Source of the DNA: Istiophorus platypterus
Taxonomy: Eukaryota > Chordata > Actinopteri > Istiophoriformes > Istiophoridae
Reading direction: 5' to 3'
Assembly (NCBI GenBank): GCA_016859345.1
Contig: CM029119.1
Span: forward strand, 10,792,896 to 10,856,895
Length of the DNA stretch: 64,000 nt
The notes under the pieces are model-generated. The model was given only the letters and a program-made list of their open reading frames with translations, did no database searches and was not told the DNA's origin. Every line of letters begins with the position of its first letter. The stretch's first letter is position 1. This document shows positions 35,480 through 64,000 of the stretch, piece by piece. The translations under genes and the position numbers were made by a program.

Positions 35480-36330
35480 AGCGAGCTGAAAGAAACTGGA
35501 ATAAAACCCCAGTGAGGAACAAGCCACGTGGAGACATTACACACTTGATGAATCTCCTCCTTTACTCTCTTGATTGCGAGAGAGCAGAGAGCATGATGGC
35601 ATGGAGGGATCCTTCTAAGTGTGAATGGAACCAAAATGATGGACGATGTGGTGATGTAGTAGTAAATGTGCCCACCAACATCGTCCAAGTGGTAAAAATG
35701 AATGGCCAGTCTCTGGACTCAGTAGAACCCAAAGATTTGCCCGTATGCATGCACTAACACAAAACTTTGGCTCATTTCAAGGGGCTTTTTTACATGATAA
35801 ATAGTAAAAGCACCCTAAAAGTTGCACAACTGACAGGCTGAGAAGTTTGCCATGTGTGGAAGATCACCTGCCTGTACTCTGGAAGGTTTAGAATAAGCAT
35901 TAATGAAATTTCATCCCATTCTGCTTAAAATTGCACCATCGAAACTATTTTTCAGAACTAGAGGTCAGTTTCAAATATGTATCCCTATAGGTTTGAACCT
36001 GGGACTTTTTAGGAAGGGCTCCTACAAGTGACGAGGAATGACTGAGACCAAAGTTTAAGGCCTCCCTTGTTGACCTGGCACTATTAGAGGTTCATAAATG
36101 ACTTGATACAGAAGAGGGCTGATTCTGGAAAGAGTAACTGGTTTAGACCTATTTTAAATATTTTACTGGAAAACTGGAATTCAGCTTATTATTTTAATTG
36201 TTAAGTCCATATTTTTCCATAAAATTTACCCCCTCTAATGTTTTTGTTAACCTTAAAGGGGGACGGACTATGAGTGAGTGTTGTGATGAGAGGTAAGATT
36301 CAACTGAAATAATTATGAAACCATTAAAAA
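35480..36330 (+). terminator. tlk2: tlk2 3' UTR with candidate poly(A) signal
   Basis: Follows the stop codon at 35477-35479. I see no AATAAA in this stretch. The variant ATTAAA at 36323-36328 is the best candidate and would give a 3' UTR of about 850 bases. Open frames within it are chance. Confidence 0.45.
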
Positions 36331-36392
36331 CACATTTGGTTATCTCTGGTTTGTTGCTTGATTTTGGAAACTTATTGGGAAAATTACATGGA

Positions 36393-37211
36393 TTTATTGT
36401 AAATTATACAATAATACTTAGAGATACACATTTTTTTAATACTTATTGATTTAATCATTCATGCCATTGTCAGTGGTCGCTATAATGCAGTTACATGAAC
36501 GTGTTTCAGTTTTTGCCGTTACATTAATGCATGTGTCATTGAGTTGCAGCTTTATATCTCCACACCAGATGTTTTTTTTCACAGCATAAAATGTTTATTA
36601 ACTCCAAGTCCCACCATTAAAAATATCTATCATATCTAAAACAGACAAATTCATGTGATGGTGCAGATTACGAACATTAAATAGCTGTATCAGTCCATCT
36701 CTAATGCAACAGCTTGCCTGGCAAGTATGTATGTAATGTGAAAATGTAGGTAACTGCATTCGTCTTTAAAGATATACTGACATATTGCTGTTGAATACTA
36801 AACAGTGTTAATCTAAAAATCCTTCCTTGACCATAATTATCACATCATACCCACACAGCTTATATAATTTGGGCAAAAACTTTTCTCACTGTGAAAAGAG
36901 AGCTACAAAGTGATTGCAAAGGTCGCCTTGAACTTGACAAAATGGCAAGAACTGAATTTGGGAAAGATTTCTTTTTAAAGTACATTCTACTCTGAGCAAG
37001 TGTGAAATTGTGTATAGATTCAAATTACCTCCTCTTTGAAACGTAAAAAAAAGACAGAAGGACAGAAGACTTACACACCGCTCCATGCTTTTTTTGCACT
37101 CAAAATTCCCAAAACATTGGCAAGATGGTCAAGACATAACCATTTCTTTTCCTTTGGCCAAATATCCAAGTAAAATTCACACTCAGTAACCCAAGGCATT
37201 GTCCAGCAGGT
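36393..37211 (-). terminator. becn1: becn1 3' UTR with candidate poly(A) signals
   Basis: Read on the minus strand, AATAAA hexamers occur at 36600-36595 and 36398-36393, that is 0.6-0.8 kb past the becn1 stop. This places the becn1 and tlk2 3' ends within a few tens to hundreds of bases of one another, in convergent orientation. Confidence 0.45.
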
Positions 37212-40200
37212 TTATCTGTTGTAGAACTGTGAGGTGACCCAGGCTAGTCCCCACTTCAGGTTGGTGAGCATAAACTTGAGTGCCTTGGTCCACTGCTCCT
37301 CAGAGTTGAACTGGGTTTTGATGGAGTAGGAGCCACCGCTGCCACCTGTGTCCTCGATCTTGCCCTTCTCCACATCCATCCTGAGAAATGGAGAAAAAAA
37401 CATCAATTATTCATCACATAAAGCCTAATGGATGTATTGGTATCAATATTATAATCTGACATTAAAAACATAGAGGGGTTTTACATGTAAATCTTATGAT
37501 TCTCTAACCTGTGTTTACACTTCTGTCACTCGTGTTACACAGATTTTGGACTCTACAAATATAAACCTTGGATTTGTAAATTTGGATTTCCGTCTTATAG
37601 CTGTAATAACAGAAATCAAAATCTGGATCACAACTAAATTTACCCAAACGTTCCCTGACCACAGGTCTGCACCAAGTTTAATGAATATCTTTTCAGCTAT
37701 ATTAGCAGAGCTCAACAGAGTAGCGACACAAAACACAAAGTTGGTCCTCAGGGTGCCTGTAGAGGAAAAATCACAGGTAATTAAAACCAAAAGGGTGTGC
37801 TTCCCTTTGGGGCATGAATGTACTCTTTTGCCTAATTTTCCAATTGGAATATGAAATCCCAATTATGCAAAGATGCCATTTAGCTCTTTGGGTAGAGCTA
37901 GAGGAAAAGTCCAAAATGGAAAGCGTAAAAGAATGTTTTTTTTCTATAAATTTCATATCAAAATTTCCATCAGACTGCAACATTTGTTCTGTACAGGTGA
38001 AATTTTGAATAGGAGGTAGCACTGCAAAATCAGACAGGAGCAGAAAATGCACAACAGAATGGGAAGACACGCCGCTATATGCTAGGTCTGGTGGCAGTTG
38101 ACCGGTAAGACATTCCTCTAATGTCTCTAAGTGATATGTCTTCTAAAAAAAAAAAAAGAACAAAACAGCATGCACCACATGCCAAAACAAAGGGCATAGA
38201 ATATCTGAGCGGTCAAATTGTCATATATTTATCTTGAATTTCTGCAGGTGGGTAACCACTCCCTTCTTTTTTTTTTTCAGAACTGTGTTGACTTATTTGA
38301 TGCTGTGGTATTTCAACTGATGAAAGTTCAGATTAAGTGATTTGTAGATTCACATGTTGGACCAATCCTGAGTGTAGAGTGGGGTTGGATTATCAGATAT
38401 GGCTGTTGGAGGTGTGAGCTTTACAAGGCCAGTTACACAAGGTAATATATTAGTAAATGTTGCATGGAGGCAATGCTATAATATTTCAAAGGGTTATATT
38501 GCCAAAGTTTTCCCAAATGATGCCCCTTAATTGCCTTAATAGCATAATAAATCAGATGATTCTTTAGTACCTCTAGAATAAGTTGAGATAATGGTTTTAG
38601 AATTTGCATTCAAACTTCTCTAATATTTACAGCTCCATCTTAAGTAGCTGCCAAGATGGCAGTGTTAATGAACACACAGAGAAAGAGGGATATGTCCGCA
38701 GCTGTCTGACCTGTATGGGAGGCAGAAGCCAGTGTCTCCTTTTTCCACCTCCTCTTTGAACTGCTGGACACAGTCCAGGAAGGCCACCATGGCATGGTCG
38801 AATTTATTATCCCAGAAGAACCTAAGGCCACCGGAGCAGTACAGAGGAAGTTCCTGGACAAACACAAGACAGAAAAAGAGGGCAGGTTTGGAGACTGAAG
38901 ACTGCCTAAATAATGCCAGGAGAGCTGGCCTGAAGAAGACCGTGTGTCTTACCTTGGACTTGTCTGTCAGTGACTCTAAGTATGAGTGGTTTCCATATGG
39001 GACGAGACGATATCTGAAGAGAGATGGGCAGTAATATTTGAGCTTTTAAGTTGCAAAATGTGAAAGCATAAGCAATAAAGCACCAAAATTTTGAGTATGA
39101 ATAACAGAAACAAAAAAGGCTATAAACTGACATGGATGATGAGTTGAAATAGCAGAGAGCAAAAGACAAACTAAAGATTATTACACTAATATCATTACTG
39201 ATATCTTTATGGAAACATGGCTAAGTAAAAATACACTGTTGACACAATTCAGCTGAAAAAACTGCACAGAAACTGAGGTGTGTGTGTGTTTATACCTCTG
39301 GAAACGCAGCCCCATTTTGTTGGCCAGGGCATGCAGCAGCAGCACCGTCTGCCCCCAGGCTGCATTAATCTCATTCCACTCCACTGGGACGCTGGGGAGT
39401 CGACCCAGACGGAAGTTGTTAATGGTACCAAACTGTCCACTGTGCCTGGGGAAAGAAACAAACAATTCTTATTCCCAGTTATTCCCAGGCATTGATTTAG
39501 TTCTGTCCTGGGGCCCATGTTCAATATTTGGGACGTCACAGTTGATTGGTAGAGAGGGAACATTATTATTTCTTCTTAGCCTTTCTGACAGTAACATGTC
39601 TACGTGTTTTTACCAGATGTGAAATGTGGCGTTGAAGACATTGGTCTTTTTCAGTCGATCTAGCTGAATCTGGCAGTAACGCATCTGGTTGTCAACACTC
39701 TTCAGCTCATCGTCCAGCTCCAGCTGCTGCCGTTTAAACTCGCTGTACTCCTTCTGGTACCTTTTAGCACAAAGCAACAGGGAGAGTCACAGCTGTTAGG
39801 TGCTTTATCATCTGTAATATTCCTCCCTCACCCTTCAACACCAATGCCAAGCCACTCACTGTAGCTCCTCTGTGTCCAGCTGCTGAGAGTGGATCCTGCT
39901 CTGGGCCAGGTCCTGGGCCACAGCAGCCCTCTGCTCCTCCACAGCCTCCAGTTCCTGGACGAGGGCCTCCTCCTCCTCCTTTAGCTGCTGAAGCTCTGCC
40001 ATCAGGGTTTCCTCTTCCTCCACCTGCAGGTGTGACAGCAGCTCCAGACACTGCCTAAAAATACATACACATAAAGTGCATGTTATTACAGATTATACTG
40101 TACATAATCACCCATGTGGATTCAGCATTTTAGGGGTTTTTTTAGCCTAGGTTTTTGGCAATGAATACAAAAAGCATCCCCCTCTCTTGAAAATCATTGG

Positions 40201-42194
40201 GATTGAAAACTGAGACATTTAACTTCTTGTGCACCGACTAACTTGTAATTCTGGCATTCGTTCTCCGTGATGTTGAGCTGTGTGTCCAGGTGATCCAGCA
40301 AGGTATCAGTACATTCTTCACACAACGGATGGTCCACATCTGTCTGGCCTGACATGATGTCAAACAGGTCACTGGTTACCTTAGCAAAATACGGTCAGAC
40401 ACAAAATAGTCACTTTTTTAGTTCAGTCAAAGGTCACAAGCATTAGCTGACCCTAACAAGTTGTTTTATCCAAAGCCTCCTTCTCTGCTATTCTTGCCCA
40501 ACTAACATGATCAGAGTAAACTGATATAATGGTATCAAAATAATTTCAGTTGCGTCAACGTGGGTTTTACCTTTAGCCTACGACTAAGATTTTCCATCGT
40601 GCCTCCATCGGATGCATCTCCTAGTAGTGTGAAGCTGTTGGCACTCTCTGTGGACATCATCCTATGGTGCAGGATTCAGAAGTTCAGTTTACTTTCTAGG
40701 ATATGCTGCATTTTCAAGTCCGTCCATACAACACCTCGTTTTAACAGAGGAACCTATCAACTGGATAATCAATAAAAATAAACTGTCATCTATATTGAGT
40801 TCTGTTTCCTGAATGAAAAGACTTTGGTGCTCACCGTGCAGGAGGGATGTATTTTCTTGACACTCCATCTTGCTTATTTTCTACAAAGTTCTCCTGGAAG
40901 GAAAATGTAATATTGAGACTCAAATATACTTGCAACCAAAATATTTCCAGAACTGAACCACAGTGATGAATTGTTGTAGTCTTATGTCTTCCAAAAGTCC
41001 CCAGATTAGTTTATTCCAAACAGAATCAAAAAGGAGGTTGTGTATATCGGTAAACTACACACAGAATAATGATGGTAACTGGCAAAACATTGTATTTTTA
41101 CCTTTTGTGCTAGTGTCTGTAGAATATATTGTAACTTAGAATTGCTTTCACATATGCTTTTTCTATCTCGCTAAATAGTCCAGTATTACCAAGTCATAAT
41201 AATTAATTATACATTCTTCTTTAGTTTTCTCTGGTTGTACAAGCATAGATTATAGATTATCAAATAGAGTTGTATGTACATATTAAAAGGTTCAGTTTCC
41301 CTGATGCCATCATTTCATGAAGGATCTTGGGCCTTGGGGAAAACACAACTGCCTACATGAAAACCAGCAATTTTCGTCATATTCAGCGTGACCTCGTACT
41401 GTGTCTATCCTGACCTGTACTGAAGGACATGGGAGCACTGTTGACCATTTAGAGTCTAATACTGAGATATACAGTACTGAGGAAAGTTTTAGGCACTTCA
41501 GATGTTTAGATTCTTGTCCACTACACAATACCATCAGGGGGGCATCTGATCTGTTCCAGATTCATCCCGCGTTGGGACAACAGCCCCAAACCTACAGCCA
41601 GAGCCATTAAGAACTACTTCAGCAACAGGGAGAACCAGTCCTGCAACAGATGGTCTGACCCGTAAACAGGCCTGTCTAAAGAACATGGAATACGTTTGGG
41701 ATCACATGAAGAGACTGAAGATACTGAGACAAGTCCACAGAGGAACTGTGGCATGTTCTCCATCTACTAACCTGTCAAACACGTTGAAAAAAGTGTACTT
41801 GGAGAATTGGTGCCGTTGTAGAGGCATTTTTTTATTCAGTTTACTGCAGTTTGCATGAAGTTAACGGTTGAATAAATGCATTATTCACCTCCGGTGCTGT
41901 CTCTCCCTCACTGCTGTCAGCCTGTTTGCTGGGGGTCACTGTGACCAAAGGAGCTGAGGAGAAGAGGAAGGGACACAGAGGAGTGACTCCATGACGGATA
42001 CAGCAGTGTGGACATCATTAGACTCTGCATTACAGCACTGATGGTCGATTACTAAGTGTGCACATACCAATCAGCTCGTGGATGGTGACCCGATCGAGCA
42101 CATTAAAGGACGTGTCCAGTTTGAGGGGCTGACAGCACCGCTGACACACGAAGCTGACCTGCATGGTTGTGCTCGACGACTTGGAGCCCTCCAT
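37212..42194 (-). CDS. becn1: Beclin-1, complete, 11 coding exons
   Basis: Core subunit of the class III PI3-kinase (VPS34) complexes that start autophagosome formation and regulate endosome traffic. Minus-strand coding exons: 42194-42068, 41953-41889, 40893-40835, 40661-40571, 40379-40243, 40054-39860, 39760-39614, 39445-39296, 39013-38953, 38853-38711, 37380-37212. Phase is kept, giving about 447 residues (human 450). Seen in order: N-terminal CxxC (C17, C20); BH3 motif around 106-123 (LSRRLKVTSDLFDIM); CEEC (134-137); acidic Glu/Gln-rich coiled coil (about 138-260); and the ECD/BARA domain with FHIW, the aromatic finger RFFW and the end QFYNR. The start codon context (GCGATGG) is strong. 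The BH3 motif has Ser (117) where human has Gly120. The gene lies tail-to-tail with tlk2 and head-to-head with brca1. A strong family match; no paralogue (BECN2) features. Confidence 0.96.
41465..41850. repeat. Possible interspersed repeat in becn1 intron 2
   Basis: The stretch begins with TACAGTACTGAGGAAAGTTT followed by TAGGCACTTCAGATG. It continues through phrases I associate with a dispersed fish repeat (CAACAGCCCCAAACCTACAG, ACATGAAGAGACTGAAGA). It is diverged, and the 69-codon frame at 41401-41610 inside it is not a supportable protein. Ends and family are undetermined. Confidence 0.4.
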
Positions 42195-42540
42195 CGCTAG
42201 CTAAAGAACAAATGTAAAGAAATAAAAGCACACTGTAAAGCCCGGCGGCCCTTTTCGCCAGGTGTTTCTTTTCTTTCCAGAAGTACACGTTACAGATTGT
42301 AGCTTGTTGGCTAGTTAGCTGTACGGCAGGTGGCTAGCTAAAGTTAGCTTCGCAGCTAGCTTGTGCGTAACACACATTCACGGTGAATAAGCATAAGACA
42401 GACTCACTGTCGGTTCTGAAAAATAAACTCGATTGCTTGACGAACCTGATTTGTGCAGGTCCGAAATGAGAAACCACATCTAACGCGGTGAGCTGGACTG
42501 TTGCATTTTACAACTCGGGACTTCTCCTTCCACTTCCTTA
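42195..42540 (-). promoter_or_regulatory. becn1: becn1 5' UTR, split by a short intron (probable)
   Basis: On the minus strand an acceptor (TTCTTTAG|CTAGCG) at 42201-42202 stands six bases before the ATG. A good donor (ACA|GTGAGTC) lies at 42407-42406. These would make a 207-base 5' UTR intron and an untranslated exon from about 42408 up to about 42540. GGAA-core (ETS-like) words on the minus strand near 42525-42537 mark the likely start region. Confidence 0.5.
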
Positions 42541-42554
42541 TTGTTGTTTACGTC

Positions 42555-42583
42555 TGACGTCAGGGTTGAAGAAAGTCACGTGA
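42555..42583. promoter_or_regulatory. CRE palindrome and CLEAR-type E-box on the becn1 side
   Basis: A perfect CRE palindrome TGACGTCA lies at 42555-42562 and a GTCACGTGA E-box at 42575-42583, 12 bases apart. Both sit just outside the presumed becn1 first exon. CREB/ATF factors bind the first; TFEB/MITF/USF factors bind the second. The motifs are seen directly; their use is inferred. Confidence 0.5.
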
Positions 42584-43190
42584 ATAAACCGCATCGGCCT
42601 TAAAAATTAGTAAAAAAATATATATAATTACCTGACAGGTAGTTTTATAAGAAAAAAAGAATTTAAAAAGGAAGAAATTACTTTTATAAGAACAGACGAT
42701 ACACACAGGAATAGAATGCAATTGATAATAATAAAAATGAATAAATATAAAGTTAAGAAAATAATGCTGGCGCACAGTATTTTATTGAATACTGGTCCAT
42801 AATGGACATACACATTATTGCATACCCTAGACTGTAGAAATTAAATATTTACCCAAGGGAAATCCAGTAGCGTGACTCAGGCAGGCATCACGTTTGTACT
42901 AGACATAGTATAAATATAAATACAATTATAAGCATGATTAATGATTAAAATATACTGCACTAAAATATACATGACGTGTATAGTGTTACATATAACACGT
43001 TTTGTTTTCACACACTATTATATATATATACGTGTGTGTGTGTGTGTAATTGTGTTTTATTGTATGTTTTTATACAATAACAGACGTAGAAAAAAATGCC
43101 ATAATATAGTGTATAATATAAAAACAAAAAACAATGACATATTGAATAATGGTTCTATAGCTTGTACTTTTGTACACTGCTCTCATATAT

Positions 43191-43191
<1 letters not shown>

Positions 43192-43262
<71 letters not shown>
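43192..43262. repeat. (CA)n microsatellite between becn1 and brca1
   Basis: About 35 perfect CA units in the AT-rich middle of the bidirectional interval. Confidence 0.97.
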
Positions 43263-43269
<7 letters not shown>

Positions 43270-43349
43270 TATTTATACTTATTGTGAATTTTATCCTACT
43301 CTATTACATTCCCAGTTTACATTTCATCTCATGTAACCGCAGACTCAAA

Positions 43350-43531
43350 AATAACAGACGGTCGGACGAAGGGGACGCGGCGGAGCGGAACCTCCGGCCT
43401 CCGACCTCTACGTGGCGCTGTTACATCGTCGGCATAACACCGTAAATCAGAAACAGAAGAAGACGTCAGTTGCGGGAAAACTAAAGCGCATAATTCTTGT
43501 GTTGATAACTTCTTACTGCAAGAAAAACAAG
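43350..43531 (+). promoter_or_regulatory. brca1: brca1 core promoter and untranslated exon 1 (probable)
   Basis: A CpG-containing block (43355-43490) carries GACGTCAG at 43462-43469 (CRE-like) and GCGGGAAA at 43472-43479 (E2F-like). A donor, ACAAG|GTAATT, ends a probable untranslated exon at 43531. The acceptor at 44440-44441 opens the exon with the start codon 16 bases later. The transcription start is not determined. Confidence 0.5.
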
Positions 43532-44457
43532 GTAATTTCGACAATATTATTATTTATAATCAGCCAGTGGCCTTTCAAACACTGTGATCCATTCTTTCTA
43601 GTCACACGTTGGTCCGATGGCTTGTTCGCGTCGACTGTCTCGGTCGGAGAAGAAAGTGATTATTGCTAACTATTGATGTAACATCCCAAAGCAAATCATA
43701 GCCGCTAACCGGACCGATGTTTAGCTTCAACTAATAAACACCGTACGAGACTGACACTGTACAAGAGCATTAAACTGTCTTTCATAACGTTACTACACAC
43801 TTCTTTTTAAAAGTTTAATCTCACTTGAGTGTTACTCTTCATCAGATTTTTGCTGTTTGTAATGTTATGCAGCTTTAATACCAGTATGCACCAAATGATT
43901 TTCAGTAGGCACAGCTAACGTTTGTAAAAGTTGACCCCGGATGCTTAAAAACACTGCCACAACACTGTTGCGCCGAGGAAGTGTCTTAGAAACTTTGAAG
44001 ACATTGCGTCGACATTAATTAAACTAATTTCAGGTGCAAAGCGTCTATTTCCACTGAGCCAAGTACAAATAGAATAAAGCTACAACACAGCAAAGTGGGA
44101 TTCTGTTCTATGTTACCCGTTTATGAGTATTTGTGTAGAAGGCCACTCTCAACACTGTAGTTGCCCCCAGTTGTTTCCTTGTTAGATAACACATTATAGC
44201 TGCCTGCCTGCCTAACAATTCAAGCTATGTGTACAGTAGCTGCAACGTGACCAAAGTACACATAGTTATACAGTTGACTTAACTTATCATAATCCAAGAC
44301 TTGGTTAGACAGAGCATGTTTAGTTTTGTCCAGCGCCGGCTGTAAACATTTTGCAAGAAGTGTGTGTGTCCTTTGCAGTGACTTCGTGTGCTCTGATTTT
44401 CTTTATATATATTTATTTATTTATTTATTTTTAATTTGTAGATTTTTAAAAATCGCC

Positions 44458-63582
<19,125 letters not shown>

Positions 63583-63668
63583 GTGAGTCTTGTCTGAAAA
63601 TGAAATTTCGTTTATACCTACTTCTTTTACTGGTATAGATTTAAGATATCGATTGTATGGATTGAAAA

Positions 63669-63708
63669 GTATGTTATTTTGTGATGTGGTGATCACAAAA
63701 TAACATAC
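63669..63708. repeat. Perfect 17-bp inverted repeat with 6-base loop
   Basis: Arms 63669-63685 and 63692-63708 are exact reverse complements around the loop GTGGTG. It lies in the brca1 intron after the exon ending at 63582. Confidence 0.9.
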
Positions 63709-63779
63709 ATTCGATCTTGAAACATTCTTGCAATCTTGTAGTCATTCTCACTTCTCATTATATATTTCTCTCTCTCTCG

Positions 63780-64000
63780 CAGTGTATATATGTGTATGTG
63801 TGACTGTGTGTATATACACACATGTATACTATACGTGTGTCTGTGTGTATACATATATATACACACATACATGTATTTTTGTGTGTATACATATATATAC
63901 ACACATACATGTATTTTTATGTGTAAACACATATATACACACACATGTATATGTATGTGTATATAAGTGTATATGTGTATGTATATGCGTATTTACACGT
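63780..64000. repeat. Mixed TA/TG/CA low-complexity region with 38-base tandem copies
   Basis: Alternating purine-pyrimidine sequence runs to the window edge. Inside it, 63843-63880 and 63881-63918 are near-identical 38-base units, and a third diverged unit follows to about 63954. Confidence 0.9.

Larger units (their letters stand above)
42541..43400. promoter_or_regulatory. Head-to-head becn1/brca1 promoter interval
   Basis: About 0.9 kb separates the presumed first exons of becn1 (-) and brca1 (+). Both edges carry CpG-containing promoter-like sequence. The middle (42600-43330) is AT-rich with no gene, apart from a (CA)n array and small TA/TG tracts near 43019-43048. The two genes may share one bidirectional regulatory region. 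Confidence 0.5.

Noticed and set aside
37515..38070. Overlapping frames of about 100 codons on both strands in the last becn1 intron
   Set aside because: No recognisable protein, open on both strands alike, and without promoter or splice signals. The DNA may be a repeat relic (a CACCAAGTTTAATGAATAT word looks repeat-like), but I cannot support it.
39764..40051. Gly-rich 95-codon minus-strand frame
   Set aside because: It is another frame of the becn1 coiled-coil exon 39860-40054; the true frame is Glu/Gln-rich.

Overview
The window is ordinary vertebrate nuclear DNA, most likely from a ray-finned (teleost) fish. The evidence is split genes with GT-AG introns, many long CA/TG, TA and GATA microsatellites, interspersed sequences resembling common teleost repeats, and four genes whose proteins are clearly vertebrate. 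I see no bacterial, viral or CRISPR-type system. No translated segment points to a previously undescribed gene family.

Layout. (1) 1-3277 is upstream DNA without a supportable gene. (2) 3278-20325 (+) is a complete integrin beta-3 gene: 15 coding exons, about 795 residues, from signal peptide to the NPxY/NxxY tail. (3) 20326-23400 is the itgb3 3' UTR, then AT-rich spacer with a (TA)37 and a (GATA)24 array, then a CpG-rich stretch that is the tlk2 promoter. (4) 25023-35479 (+) is a complete Tousled-like kinase 2 gene: 20 coding exons, about 700 residues. (5) 35480-37211 holds the convergent 3' ends of tlk2 and becn1. (6) 42194-37212 (-) is a complete beclin-1 gene: 11 coding exons, about 447 residues. 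(7) 42195-44457 is the head-to-head becn1/brca1 promoter region. (8) 44458-63582 (+) is brca1: 19 coding exons from the RING domain into the second BRCT repeat. Its last exon(s) lie beyond the right edge.

I built the exon models by hand. I joined protein-similar segments at GT-AG sites and checked codon phase across every junction; all four models stay open. Both finished C-termini on the + strand and both ends of becn1 fit the known family lengths.

The four genes do not form a pathway. Human BRCA1, BECN1, ITGB3 and TLK2 all lie on chromosome 17q, so this looks like a conserved linkage block compacted in fish. The most informative second-look items are: the becn1/brca1 shared promoter, with CRE, CLEAR-type E-box and E2F-like motifs; a possible N-glycosylation sequon in the ligand-specificity loop of integrin beta-3; a Gly-to-Ser change in the beclin BH3 motif; TG/CA repeats abutting splice sites; a MITE-like inverted-repeat element in itgb3; and a perfect 17-bp hairpin in the last visible brca1 intron.
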